Of a stretch of DNA of 64,000 nt, positions 34,287-46,699 are shown piece after piece. Every line of letters starts with the position of its first letter. Positions within the stretch are counted from its first letter, which is position 1. Under the pieces are notes generated by a model, which was not told the origin of the DNA, did no database searches, and saw nothing but the letters and a program-made list of their open reading frames with translations. The DNA comes from Bedellia somnulentella (Eukaryota; Arthropoda; Insecta; Lepidoptera; Bedelliidae). The stretch covers positions 2,914,001 through 2,978,000 of the forward strand of contig OY755184.1 of assembly GCA_963576735.1 (NCBI GenBank). The letters run 5' to 3'. The translations under genes and the position numbers were made by a program.

Positions 34287-34522
34287 CGTCACACTGCACT
34301 CACACACACGCGCGGGATAGGTATCGGCGGCGGCGGCGGCGCTATCGTCACACTGCACTCACACACGCGCGCGGGTCAGGTGGCGGCGGCGGTGGCGGCG
34401 CTGTCGTCACACTGCGCTCACACACGCGCGCGGGTCAGGTGTCGGCGGCGGCGGCGGCGCTGTCGTCATACTGCACTCGCACACGCTCGCGGGTCAGGTG
34501 GCGGCGGCGGCGGCGGCGCTGT
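34287..34522. repeat. 59-bp tandem repeat, four units, over the Cdk12 stop codon
   Basis: Units begin at 34287, 34346, 34405 and 34464, all exactly 59 bp, with a partial fifth at 34523. Each has a cgtcacactgcactcacaca part and a GCG/GGC run. On the - strand each unit encodes a [12 protein letters not shown] tail followed by ACC TGA. The rightmost unit (34464-34522) provides the actual Cdk12 C-terminus and stop; the rest is 3' UTR. Confidence 0.92.
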
Positions 34523-36967
34523 CGTCGCGCTGCTGGCGGCGGCGCTGCTTGGACCACAGCTCGTGGCAGTCCTGCCAGGTGGGCAGCGCGGGCGGCGCCA
34601 TGCGGTCGGGCACCACGTCCTTGAGCCAGGCGCAGCGCAGCGCGTCGTCGGCCGAGATGCGGCGCGCGGGGTCCAGCTCCAGCATGGAGTCCAGCAGCGC
34701 CAGCGCGCGCGGCGGCATGCAGGCGAAGTGGTCCCGCAGCGCGCGCCGGTGGTAGCGCCGCGGCTTCAGCGCGCCCCACAGCGGCAGCCGCACCACGCCG
34801 GGCCACACGCCGGGCACGGGCGTGCCGCACACGCGCGAGATCATCTCCAGCTGCATCATCTCTACGTTGGCCTGCCACAGTGGAAACGTCACTCATTTCT
34901 CTATAACTGCCAAACTTGGTAAAATTAGACATACAATACGAGAGAAAAACTCTCTTTTGCATACCATTGCATGCTTTTTGATAGTATGAATGGGAACGCA
35001 ACCAAATTAGTTTAGTTCTTAGGCGCGCGTAGCGCCACTGTAGAGGTTTTTTTTTGGATTCGTTTCCCGTTTCGGTTTTCTTTTATTTACCACAACTAAA
35101 CAGTATATTCCTTTACTTTTATTAGCGAGTTCTTTAGTGGTAAGACTATAAAACTATTTCATGACTTGAAATAGAGAATGATAGTATGTCCCAAATTCCA
35201 AAAACGAGTAAGTATATTTGTTTTAAGGGATAAGGGATCTTTTAAAGGATTTTTGGGGGATGCGGTTGGAGACCCATCACCAACAACTTTTACTTTACCA
35301 TCTTTTCCCCACTCAACTTTCCAAAAGTGGCTAAGGAATTTCTAATTCCTTAGCTCTGGCTATCCCTTCTTGGGATTTATAGCCATGAGTATATGTATGT
35401 ATGAGTATATTTGTTGCGTGAGGAAAAAATCTGTAAAATAAAATATTAGCTTCGATTAATAATTAATCGAAGCTAATTATTAGCTCACCTGAAAGACAGG
35501 ATGCTTGAGGAAGAGCTCGCCGAGTATGCAGCCCATGGACCAGACGTCGACGGGCGGGCCGTAGCGCTCCTCGCCCAGCAGCAGCTCGGGCGGGCGGTAC
35601 CACAGCGTGATCACCTTGTTGGTGTACGGCCGCGCGCGGTCCGCCGCCGACCACAGCCGCGCCAGGCCGAAGTCGCCTAGCTTCACCTCGCCTCTGGAAG
35701 CGAACATACATATACAATAGAATGACTTCTTATTGCACAATCAACATCAAATAGTTTACAGTGAGGTACAATTGGCGGTCTTATCGCTAGGAGCGACAAC
35801 CTTTAGAAGGTAAGATCGGTAAATAAGTTAATCAATTAAAAGTTAACTGAAGAGAATTGAGGCTAGACCGAAAACGTCTACTATCAATACACTTCTTTTG
35901 ACATTTTTTAGAGTTTAACACTGTTTGATAAATTGGTCCTTCGAGTGAGCGTTACGTTACGAAATATTTGTATTTTTGGAGTTGGTATTTTAGATCGAAT
36001 AAATTTTATGCTTCAAAATGACGCGGACGCGTAGTTGATGCTCAGTCGAAAAAATCTCAAGTAAGTAGATTTTGCTAAATTGTTCCTTTGAGTGAACTTA
36101 CGCCACGAGAGGTTGCAATTTTTTGGAGTTGGTATTCCCGCAGAATACAGTGGTAGCATAAAATAACAGTCCTCAACTTGAGATACTCCTTTACAAATTT
36201 AAATAAATCCAGAAATTTTTGTTTCAAAACACAATTATTTACTTCAAATCCAATAAGAAAAAATATCAACTGTTAAAACTTATTGATGTTGATGCCTAGC
36301 CCAGTCTGGTTGGAGTTCATGCAAATGCCACAATTCAAAAAAACATTATTAAAAAAAGAAAAAAAATATTAAATAGAAAACTTTTGTACTTACTTATTAT
36401 TCATTAATATATTACTACACTTAATATCTCTATGAAGGAAGTTTTTTCGATGGCAGTATGCGAGTCCTTCCAACAGCTGCCTCATGATGGAAGCGTTGTG
36501 GCTTTCAGTGAAATCCACCATCTTAGATTCTAGTAGGCCCATCAGATCGTGGTCCATGTATTCAAATACTAGGTAAAATGATCCTTTGTCCTGAAGGAAA
36601 ATATAACACAAATATATGTTTAAAAGTTTTGTCAAAAGGAAAGAAAGATGTATTTAGTTAGCTGGTTTGAGACAGTTGTTCACGTATTGTGTTAGTGGAA
36701 ACAAGTAATGTTGTTTATATTGTGATTTTAAAAACATACCTTCCTGAAGTCCAAAGCATCCTGTTTATCCGTAACTATTTCTCTAAGATTGACAATGTTT
36801 TTATGGTTGAGCTGCCTTAATATCTTGATCTCTCTCACTGCTGTGATGGGGAAACCTTCTTTCTCATTCTCTAACCGAACTTTCTTTAGAGCTACCAGCT
36901 GACCTGTGTTCTTATCACGAGCTTTGTACACCTGGCCATAAGTACCCTCACCTATTTGGGTTATCAC
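34494..36967 (-). CDS. Cdk12: Cdk12 exons 12-15: kinase domain
   Basis: Four exons encode the catalytic domain. 36967-36740: glycine loop, Lys627 and the PITAVRE helix. 36590-36394: hinge FEYMDHD and HRDIKCSN. 35693-35489: DFGLARLW, T-loop [16 protein letters not shown] and the C-lobe. 34871-34494: the end of the C-lobe, [12 protein letters not shown] and a poly-Ala tail with the stop at 34494-34496. The family motif PITAIRE is PITAVRE here. The last two exons are much more GC-rich than the first two. Confidence 0.95.
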
Positions 36968-39900
36968 CTGGAATTTTAAAATATTCTTAGCAACATCATC
37001 TATAAAGCTAGTTTCAGAACTTTCCTAATATATGTTTTTGTAATTAAATTAAAAACAATTTTCATATATTTTAATATAATTCTTCCTGAATATTTAAAAG
37101 TAATCAAATCCAATGGGTATACCTGGAAACCATCGACACATTTCTCGCCCCAATCTTTGGCATGGCTGGTGGCGGTACTGACCGCTACCACTTTTGAACC
37201 TCGTCGTTTTAGGATCTTCGGTCGCTTCAGCATTGAGCTTGACTGAAATAATAAAATTTACATTTTTTAACACATTTACATAAGATTATTGGATAATGGA
37301 TGTGATCTGAATAGGCATTGACCTATCCTGAGTCGTGTAAACTTATAATTTTTTGAAATATCGTTTTTGAATAGTTATAAAGCATTTGATAGCACAAGGT
37401 TGTTCGTTTTGAGTATCTGTAGTGAGGCTTATGTCCGGCAGTGGACGTTTATTGGCTGATGTAGATGATGAAGAGTTGGTTTTTATTGTGGAGTATCTGC
37501 TGGGCGTACGTAAGAGGCGACCAATGGTATTGGGGCTTTTAATGGATTTTTGGGCGATGCGGTTTGAGACCCATCACCGACGACCTTTATTTCACCATCT
37601 ATTCCCCACACAAATTCCAGAATTGGCTGAGAAATTTCTAGTTCCCTAGCTCTGGCTGCCTCTTCAAGGGAGTTCCAGCCGTGAGTATATGTATGTATGT
37701 ATGTCAGTATAGGTATGTGTACGTACGGAGGCGTGCGGCGCGAACACGTTGGCGTAGCGGTGCTCGGGGCGCGTGGGGTGCGCGTGCGGGGGCGGGGGGG
37801 CGCTGCCGCGCGGGGGCGTGCCCGACTCCTCGTCGCCGCTCAGCTCTTCGGAACCCGCTACCACTGGAAACATTACGACATTTACACATATATATAAATA
37901 GTATATTTCATTACTAGTACGGAATGGCTGTCATTGCAAAGAGTTCCGACAAATGTCTACCCGAGCCGAAGGCGAGGGTTGACAGTCGGAACGAGTTGCA
38001 ATGACGGTTCCGTACGTGTACTGAACGACTATTTTTAATACAGTTGCGAAAAAATTAAGCAATTTAACAAAACAACTAAACTCCCAAAGATTATTTCTGG
38101 AAAATGGCGACATTTTTTCTTCACTTATTGTGGTAGGCAAAGGAAACTATGCCCATACAGCCAAGTCTTATGTATAATTTTTTTGTTGATATGAAATGAA
38201 AATGAAATTTAATGAGTTATAATGTAATGAAACCTAACCTCACTAATTCTATCAAATCATTAAATCAGATATCGAAACAAATTAGTCGATTTTGCCTATT
38301 ATTTTGTTGTTGTTGATTCATGTTAATACGACCTATGCCACGTATTAACATGAATCATAAAAACTTCTTTGATTTTTTTAGTAAAATCTTTATGGTTGGT
38401 TTTTCTTTAAAATAGACATTATTTTGACAGTTGGGAAAGAAAACGCACTAGTGCGGGAAAGGTAAAGAAAAAGCACGAGTGTGTAATAGCCCACTTCCCG
38501 AACGCTATACGTCCCTGTAATACGCCACTTTTTGAGCAATTGTATTAAAAAGAAAGTGGTGTTAGTTACACTATTTATAACTCGAGAATGGATGTACCGA
38601 TCCGACAGCAAATTGTTGGAGAGGTAGCTTAGAACCAGGAAAAGGACAAAGGATATATTATATCAACACGCGAAATATCGTAGGGGATAAGCAGTAAAAA
38701 AAAACATCTGTGCGAAGCCGGGGCGGACCACTAGTAACTAATAAATAAAGGCAAGAAAAACTTCAACACAGTAGTAAAAAAAAACGGAGGTAGGAAACGC
38801 AAACACTACTTAAACGTTTTTTTACGTTAATTCATAAAAAGCAACCTTTTTTTGGAATCTTGGAATAAGGAATTACATAAAAAATATAGGAACTTATTAC
38901 TGTTTATTAAAAGTCTATACTATCAATTGGACACATACCTGGAGGCATTGGTAGGTTCATAATGCCAGTTCTCTTTGGTTTCTTAACAGGACTTGGTGAC
39001 GGCGTGCTTAGTGGACTTTCATTCGCTAATGTCTTTAGGTCATCCACCTGCAAAAAACAACCATAAATAAAGTACCAAATAATATCAGAAAAAACAATTA
39101 AATTATTTTTAATCATCTCCTTTTTAAAATCACATAAATGAATAAAAAACAGAAACTGCATATTTTATTGGTCCTGCAAACTGTAAAGTCTTAGTATTGC
39201 ATCGATACAATTTCAAATACAAACATAGCCTAATCTTTCAACCCTTTTTAAATGCACTAGCTAAATGGTGAACTAATTAATATAGTGAATTTCAACCGTA
39301 TGCCAAAGAAATAACGAAATTATTATGATATTGAAATTATTTGTATGATAGGGATTTGTCTACACTTATTTAGTCTGTCCATTTATAGCACTACAAGTAT
39401 AAGGGCTTTTAGCGATAAGACCGCCGATTGTACCTCACTGTAAACTGTATGATAATTTATTTTGTAAATTTGTGTTTGATGTACAATAAAGAGTTATTCT
39501 ATTCTATTCTATATAAAGTGTTTAAAGGTTAATAAATTATAATGTTACCTGTATGTTAGGCGGCATAGGTAGCTTGGTGAGACTCTTAGGTTTGGAAGGA
39601 GGCGGCTGACTATTCTGTTCTAATTCCGTTTCCACTATACTACTTGGTGGTAGAGGCTGAAATTTTTGTAACATGTTGTTATCTATGGAAGTACCTCAGA
39701 TTTGATAGCTACAAACATTGATAACACTAATTTATGATTTGATGGTTCATATTTAACTTTCATACAAATTATGCTTGACCAATGCTTAAGTTGAAATGAA
39801 TTAATTTCAATTATTACTATTGAGCATTGTTAGTATGACCATTATAATTACTATTACTGATAAACTATTATTTTTTTCTACCATGTGTTTTTTTTTTTGT

Positions 39901-42900
39901 TGTTGAAGGTATAGCATTATAAATACAAACCGGATTACTAGATCCGTTAGCCGGAGCCTCCACTGGGGTAGGTGTTTCTAGGGGAGGTTCTTTACTGTCA
40001 CCATTTTCTTTCGATGCCTGAAATATTTGTTATTGCAAGTTAATTAAAGTTATCATACTTGATTTTCAACCTGCAGTATATGAATACATATTTCTTACTA
40101 AACATAAACACCTGAGTTCAGAGCATAAATCTTATTCAGTAAATAAATTTACATACATACATATACTCACGGCTATAAATCCCTAAAGGGCTAGGCAGAG
40201 CATCATAATAATAAATACTTCAGCTACTTTCGGAAGTTGCTGTTGAGAGCAACATTTATGTGATGAGCATAAATTATTGTTTCTTAGTCTTGGATGTTAT
40301 TTATACTTGTATTATATATTTAATATAAAATATATCCTTGAGTTAGTATCCCATAATACAACTCTTACTTACTTTGGGGCTAACTTGATCTGTGTATAAT
40401 AAGTCCGTATACTTAATTATTATTAAATGATTTCAGTGATGGGTCTCCAAACGCATTGCCCAATCAATAAATACATAATATTAAAAAATATACATACATA
40501 TATTCACAGCTATAAATCCCTAGAAGGGGTAGCCAGAGCTAAGGAAATCAAAATTCCTCAGCCAGTTTTGGAAGTTGCATGGGGAAAAGATGCTAAAATA
40601 AAGGTTGTTGGTGATGGGTCTCCAACCGCATCGCCCAAGAATCCCTTAAAAGCCCCAATACCATTAGTCGCCTCATATGCACACCCACCGGAAGAAATGG
40701 AATAGTGCTATTCTAAACCGACACTACACAGCTTTCAAAGTATAAATATTTTAAGTAAAGTTTAATTAAAATGAAATTGATCAATTTATTAGTTATTTTT
40801 GTTTCAGGTTATTTTCCATTTATTTACAAAAATACTTTCATTTTAAATGATCCTATGTACTGATAAATTAATTCTATAGCCATGATTAAAGGGTATGCTG
40901 TAATCATATAAAAGATGTGCAGATACTTTGATAAAATGCTGTAATACAAATTGTAATACCTGAGTTGAGCTATCCGCTGTGACATTAGATAACTCATCAG
41001 CTGTGTCCAAATTTGTAACAGAGTTTAATGATATAGCACCTTGTGATTCCTCCTCCTTCTGACTTAGGATTTCTTGCAGTTTCTGAAATGTTACAATATA
41101 ATTTGTATTAACATGATACAAAATCATTTTTGGAGATCATCTGTAAAAAGTGTATAATTTAATTTCTCTGTGGTGCAGCCAATTTATATTGCGATCTAGC
41201 GCGGGAATGCTGCAAGCATTATGAGTGCTTTCGAAATGTGCTCTGTTGGGCATTCATTTTAGATTTAAGTGACATGGCAATTTGCATAGTTTATTATATT
41301 ACTTAAGTTTAGATTTAAGGAGTTTTTTTTATTATACAATTTATAATTTGTAATATGTATATTATTATAAGTTATTTAATTCGTTTTTTTTATACCCAAA
41401 TCTGAGACGGATGGAAACTGGGATCCGACATGACAAGGAAAATAAAGTCATATAAAACCAAGTGTGGCAATGGTATTAATAAAATAATTACCTTAGCCCG
41501 TTTATGCTTATCCTTGACTAGTTCAGCAAACAGACTTGTATCACTGATTTTTTCTTTAAAATCTATTTTCCGGTGAAGTAAACTGCTATTAGGGGGACTT
41601 GGGGAGTTGTGTCGGGAACTGCAATGTAAAAATTATAATTAATACTGAACTCAGCCATCTAATATTCAATTCATTTTTGATTCGTCGTAATGCTGTTGAG
41701 GTTATTTAAATGTTAGTAAAATATATGTTAGTTCAAGTATATTATAAGCTGTTAGTAAATTTGGTGGTTAGGCACAATTTTAATTTGCATACTCCATACA
41801 ATTTAGCATCTTACTACCAATAATTCCCGCTACTAGCGTCAAGACTAAATGACAAGGTGTCTTATAACTAACGCATTTGTTTTGATGCATAATTATCAGT
41901 AACACCTATCAATGCTGGCAAGAGTTCCAGAGGTAAATACTAGTAATATTGGTCACTTTTATTCATGCGATATTTCTAAACTTTTCTATTTAAACATAGT
42001 GATTAATAACTGAGATACATAAACTAATCACATCCTGGAAATATAGGTATAATTAATCTTTAAATCACGATAATGACCTATCCATCTTGGTTGAACATTG
42101 ATTCCAACTGCCAATCACTTTTCTACAGTTAAGATTTACTCAATTTCATTACGAGGCTGCCTCGCGCGGCATGTGTACCGCGGCAAACGTCCGAGGCTGC
42201 CTCGCGAGGCGGCTCGCTCAGTCAGTACGCACCTATTACCATTCCACTTCCTGGCTACATCAATTAACCTAGTTTCTTCTACCCAAAATCCTGGTCGAGG
42301 GTAGAAGCGAAAACAACAGTACGATGAATCAGTAGTGTTTCAGTAGTATACCTACCGAACTACCACTCGTTGCTGCGGCACTTCAGTAGGTGCGCGGGGA
42401 TGACGCTCTCTCGTTTTAGCTTTGCACCCTTCATGTTTCGCTTTGCACGCTTCATGTTTCGTTTTCCCACTTCAAATATTATTCCAACTTTTATTTTGTT
42501 ATATTCAACTACTCAATCAACAAGTATTGGAATAACAACCATGCATCTACGTCTAACTAAATGGTTTAACGAATACGTATGCTCATACTGTTTTGTTTTT
42601 GTAACCGATTTTGATAAGACGAAATTTTTACTATAAAATTTAATTGATATAAATACGATTCGAACGGCAGCTTTTCGGGTTTATTCAAATTTAAGTTTTT
42701 TTTATGTGTCAATTAAACTTTAGTAGGTTTGATTACAAAAACGCGACATCGTAACCACTTTATTTATAATGTTAAAACTTAAGTCATCAGCTATTAGCGA
42801 CACAAAGCCAAAACAACAACAGTAAAATTAACGGCATGCTAAGGATCACGTAAAAGTTATAACTACCACACAAAGCACGTTGAAAATCAATCATCCTCTT

Positions 42901-45900
42901 AAAATAGTATAATATATTAATGTATCCATTGTATTGTTAATTTGTGGGTTAGAATAATATGTTTTATTGAATTCTTACTCTCTCCGTGAGTCCCGATGCC
43001 TTCCTCTGTGTCTGTGTTCTGGAGGCTGTTCTCTTCTTCGAGTGTCTGAGTGTGATCTTGATCTTCTACGTTTTAAACTACGGACTGGCGATCTGTCGAC
43101 ATTTGGGGAAGAAAAATATCAAAGCATGTTCTAAATAAACATAAAATCATTACAGCAGTCTAAATGGATTGATAAGGAATGGTAAAAGCTTTATTTGCTA
43201 TTCTAGCTGCAAGTACAGTACCTGAAAAAGTCCTCAGGATGAAGCATGAATTTTCAGAGATAGTTAATATAAATTTTAACACACTCATTCACATTGTAAA
43301 TAAGTAACAAGTATATATATTTTTTCATTGTCACGTTAAAATGTTGGATTATATTATCTGCTTAGGCCATAATTTTTTTCTCCAATATTACTGTGTTAGC
43401 TTTATATACTAAATATTCTAGTTTATTGAAAACTCATACATTTTATAAACATTGGCAGGTTTTATTTAATGTTATACTTCATTAATCTTTACAGTTGTAC
43501 AGTCAACAAAAGATAAGTATGTTGTTTTAGATTAAACCAACAATAAATCCTTTTCCTTACATCTTACACAATATTCACCGACCCAAAAAAACAAGCATAT
43601 AATTACCGATGCCTGCTCCGCTCTTCATATCTGTTCCGTGACCTTCTCGACTCTCTGGGGCGGCGCGGGCGGCGGGGGGACCACGCGCGGGGCGGGGAAT
43701 CTGACGGATAAACGTCAATGTCAATGTCATGTCACGTTGGACCTCTGTCCGTATGTATTTGTGATGAGATACAGTTTGGTAGGATTTGCCAAAATGACAA
43801 AGGAAAAAATGTACATAGGTGTGTGTGAAGTCACAACAAAAATTTTTTTACAAAAAGACGTCCAACATTTGATGGCAAATAACAGATTAATTATTTGATA
43901 TATTTCAGTCAACATGCCTTTAGGAATGTTTTGACACTAAAAAAATCTTTTTCAATATTAAAATTAGTGCAGTTGGCAATAGAAATGTTGACTGAATATT
44001 TTAGGGCACAATAATATATTTTTTAACACTGCCATTTCACACGAAATTAATTTTAAGGTAACATTTATTTTTAATACAGAAACAGTGCAAAAACATTGGT
44101 TAACTTACCTAACACCATTATCGGTGAGGGCGGCCTCACTTCAGGCCAATATTCTCTCCGCCTGTCTCGTTCATACTCATGGTCAGAGTCTATGGTGACA
44201 GACTCATGGTAGACCAATGGGGGTCCCAAGGGGGTGTGTGGGGTTGTAGACTTTTGTCTGCGTCTGCAATAATACATGAAATATAAGAATAAATGACCAG
44301 AATATGATACACAATTTGAATGAGCTCTTAAACAATTACATGGAATGTAAGTGGCAAATCAAAATTAGTATATAACTTTAGACATGGTTTGAGTAGTATT
44401 TTTTAATCAATTAGGTCATGTGTGTTGTAAATGGAATTAAATAAAAATAATATAAAATGTCTTCTTCCCACATGTTTATGCGTGAATAATTTTAACCAGG
44501 ACCATTACAGAAGATGCTTTAGTGGTAAAGTAGGAAATGAACTAACTGGAACCCCAGACTAAAAGGGACTAAGGAACATCTTTGCACAAACACACGCAAA
44601 AGATTAACTAGATTGCCTCTTCATTCTATGTCAATCTTGATGAGAAAAAGCCCCATAGCTTGAGGTGCGTGTATGGTTTTAAAGGACAAATATGTGGGAC
44701 ATATTTGCCATTAAAGTCAAAAGTGTATTTTTATTAAAAATACGATCTTTACAGAAAATTTATGGACATCAAAATTTAAAACTAATGCTTAAACTTTTGC
44801 TTTGAAAGAAAAGAAGCATCAAGAAACTTATCAGATTTGTCATATTTATTTTTATTAGTTGTTCAAAATTATCATTTTAAGTTAAGGCTAGAAGTTACAA
44901 ATATTGCTAACAAAATACGCCTCATGTGAAATGATGTGGCCAACAAATATTAAGAATCTGTTTTATTTGTTATCACTTTCTCATTAGTATACTTTGCCAC
45001 ACTAAATTTTTACTTGGCACATGACACACTTTGAAGATATATTAAAACCCATAAGATTAAGTATTAAAAAAACCAGAAATTTTAATATTTTTTTTTGTTA
45101 TTCAAAGGTTTTCAAAGATATTTTAAAATATGTACCGTATTTCAAGTTCTTCAGTAGTCATGGTAACCTAATTTTTATAGGTTGCGGTCTTGATATGCAA
45201 ACCATTTTGGCATACAAAAATTCCCACCAAAACCTTTCTGGCAACAAGCAAAAACGTTACCTTTAGATGGCGACTGTGAAATAGTAAATACAAAATTAGC
45301 ACACCACAACAATTCATTTTAAATTTTGAAGATGAAGAGGCATTACAACACAACAGACATGATAGTACATTTATAGCCAGTTTAGTTATTAAATGTACTA
45401 ATAAATAAAAATAGGGGGTTTTTGGCAGATTTCCCATGAAACAATATAAGTTATAGTGTATACAAGAATTGATTAAACATGATTAGTGTACACTGTGTAA
45501 ATAAAATAAAAATCCTAATCAGCTTTATAAAACACAATGGTAGTATAGCACATAATATTGTACTATGTTATACAGGATCAGTGTAAAGCAAGCTGTATTT
45601 CTATCATAACTTAATTATTGTTTTACTCAACATGGTCATGCCATCTCATAAAAAAACTAACAATCAGTGACACATAATAATTAGGGTATTTCTATGTCTA
45701 TGTAGGACACATGTTTCAGTAGGGACGACGTCTATGGCCGAATGCATAGGTGACTAGTTCCTCAGTCCGGAGGTAGCGGGTTTGATAAGCATAAATTATT
45801 GATTCTTAGTGTTGGATGTTATTTATATGTGTATTATATAATATTAAAAATATAATTGAGTTATTGATAATACAAGTTTAATTTACTTTGGGGCTAACTT

Positions 45901-46665
45901 GATGTATGTATAATATGTCCATATATTTATTATTGTTATTATTTCATACCAAAACACATGATAAAATTAATAATGAATGAATAACAAAAAAATGGTAGTG
46001 AAAAGGAAATCATGCAACTAAATGAAGTATATATCATGATACCTCATCGGTCTGGGTTCCCGCTCGCGCTCGTAGTGCGGCGGGAGGCGCAGCGGCGGCG
46101 TGCTGGGCGACACGGGCGAGCACGAGCCGTTCTGCAGCGGCGACGACGGCTTCTCCCACTCGCTCACCGGCACGTGCTCGTACTTCAGCGGCGGCAGCAC
46201 CGCCATCTCCTCCGCCAAGTTATCCACCGGCGACACGCTCTCCAAACTCGCCGAGCGAGACGCATGCTTGGACTTCTTCTTCTTTTTTTTCTTCTCTTTC
46301 TTCTTCTTCTTCTTGTGCCTCTTCTCCTCCTCCGGTTCCGGATATTCTAGGTCCCGCGTCTTCCGTGCTGCCGAAGATAAATGTCGCATGAGAGCGGGGT
46401 CTCGCCGGGCCCGCTGCGGCCCCAGCCGGCCCGCCGAGCTTGCCTCGCTCTCGATCTCGCCCGCCTCGGGGGCCGACAGCTCCTCGGAGGACACGTCCGA
46501 GTACTCCACGAGCGGCTTGCGAGAGTTACTAGTGGCATAGGACTGACGAGTACCGCTAGCTGCCTCGAACCCGCCCGCGCTGCCGCGCCGGTGCTTCTTG
46601 TGCTGGTGCTTCTTGTGCTTCTCCTTGTGATGCTTGCTGAGGCGCCGGTCGTGGCTTCGTTCCAT
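34494..46665 (-). CDS. Cdk12: cyclin-dependent kinase 12, complete
   Basis: With cyclin K, CDK12 phosphorylates Ser residues of the RNA polymerase II CTD during elongation. Exons in transcript order: 46665-46043, 44263-44109, 43700-43607, 43092-42979, 41618-41492, 41082-40960, 40017-39931, 39656-39549, 39047-38939, 37863-37727, 37242-37123, 36967-36740, 36590-36394, 35693-35489, 34871-34494. All junctions are GT..AG and in phase; 934 residues, shorter than fly or human CDK12 because the disordered flanks are short. Seen: a Lys-rich N-terminus, an Arg/Ser-rich region (exons 3-4), and a kinase domain from about 600. Kinase motifs are GEGTYG 605-610, Lys627, PITAVRE 639-645, HRD 728-730, DFG 748-750 and T-loop Thr765. 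The C-terminal motif [12 protein letters not shown] (910-921) is characteristic of CDK12/13. All catalytic residues are present. Confidence 0.95.
35226..35403 (+). mobile_element. SINE family A, 5'-truncated
   Basis: Begins inside the core and runs to tail gagtatatgtatgtatgag. In the Cdk12 intron between exons 14 and 15, antisense to the gene. Confidence 0.8.
35755..36393. other. Cdk12 intron with a LINE 3' UTR scrap
   Basis: The segment aggtacaattggcggtctta at 35763-35782 matches, in reverse, the LINE-like 3' end at 39405-39511. The rest of the intron is unremarkable. Confidence 0.45.
37500..37705 (+). mobile_element. SINE family A next to the Cdk12 exon 10 donor
   Basis: 5'-truncated copy, antisense to Cdk12. 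It ends in gtgagtatatgtatgtatg about 20 bases from the donor of exon 10 at 37726. Confidence 0.8.
37918..38014. repeat. ~97-bp palindromic element
   Basis: Left arm 37918-37950 (starts tacggaatggctgtcatt) pairs with right arm 37985-38014 (ends atgacggttccgta) with one small gap. Probable MITE in the Cdk12 intron between exons 9 and 10. Confidence 0.7.
38315..38356. repeat. perfect 16-bp inverted repeat with 10-base loop
   Basis: gattcatgttaatacg and its exact reverse complement are separated by acctatgcca. It may be the centre of a larger element but no outer ends were found. Confidence 0.8.
38549..38735 (-). repeat. interspersed repeat (family H)
   Basis: Reverse complement of the copy at 7922-8130, including ccggggcggaccactagta at the right end. 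In the same Cdk12 intron as the two palindromes. Confidence 0.7.
39405..39511 (+). repeat. LINE 3' UTR fragment
   Basis: Contains gcgataagaccgccgattgt and gtacaataaagag followed by ttctattctattctat, the style of CR1/Jockey 3' ends in insects. A shorter relative lies at 35755-35815 on the other strand. Confidence 0.5.
40150..40490 (-). mobile_element. SINE family A, split by a family B SINE
   Basis: The left part runs 40150-40250 (tail and tctcagccac-like segment) and the right part begins near 40436 with gtgatgggtctccaaacgc. Between them sits family B sequence at about 40250-40432. Confidence 0.65.
40250..40432 (+). mobile_element. tRNA-derived SINE (family B), 5'-truncated
   Basis: Contains gatgagcataaattattg, cttagtcttggatgttattt and ggggctaacttgatctgtg as in the other family B copies, but without the tRNA head. 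Confidence 0.75.
40493..40735 (-). mobile_element. SINE family A
   Basis: Full-length copy directly following the split one, with the same orientation. In the Cdk12 intron between exons 6 and 7. Confidence 0.85.
41640..42978. other. Cdk12 intron between exons 4 and 5
   Basis: Contains a GC-rich direct repeat near 42152-42213 (cgaggctgcctcgcg twice) and a duplicated ttcatgtttcg motif at 42431-42464. Otherwise AT-rich and without coding signal. Confidence 0.4.
42979..44263 (-). CDS. Cdk12: Cdk12 exons 2-4: RS-like region
   Basis: Short exons encode a Tyr/Glu/Arg segment ([14 protein letters not shown]), then [20 protein letters not shown] and [14 protein letters not shown]. Arg/Ser-rich domains in CDK12 are known to direct it to nuclear speckles and splicing factors. 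Confidence 0.9.
44270..46042. other. Cdk12 intron between exons 1 and 2
   Basis: Holds one family B SINE (45741-45930) and otherwise AT-rich sequence without repeats I recognise. Confidence 0.4.
45741..45930 (+). mobile_element. tRNA-derived SINE (family B), partly degraded head
   Basis: The head retains gactagttcctcagtccgga and a shortened B-box region (gcgggtttgata). The body matches 24466-24705 and 52896-53135 in reverse. Confidence 0.75.
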
Positions 46666-46697
46666 AGTCCGGGATCACGGCGATTTCACATTACACT
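46666..46697 (-). other. Cdk12: 5' UTR part of Cdk12 exon with start codon
   Basis: An acceptor (tttcag on the - strand, ending at 46698) precedes 32 bases of leader before the ATG at 46665-46663. The start codon therefore lies in the second exon of the transcript. Confidence 0.6.
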
Positions 46698-46699
46698 CT

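Noticed and set aside
34278..34922. 214-codon + strand frame across the Cdk12 last exon
   Set aside because: Antisense shadow of the GC-rich minisatellite and kinase exon; low-complexity Arg/His/Ala product.
40427..40705. 92-codon frame in a Cdk12 intron
   Set aside because: Lies wholly in a family A SINE; similar frames appear in other copies.
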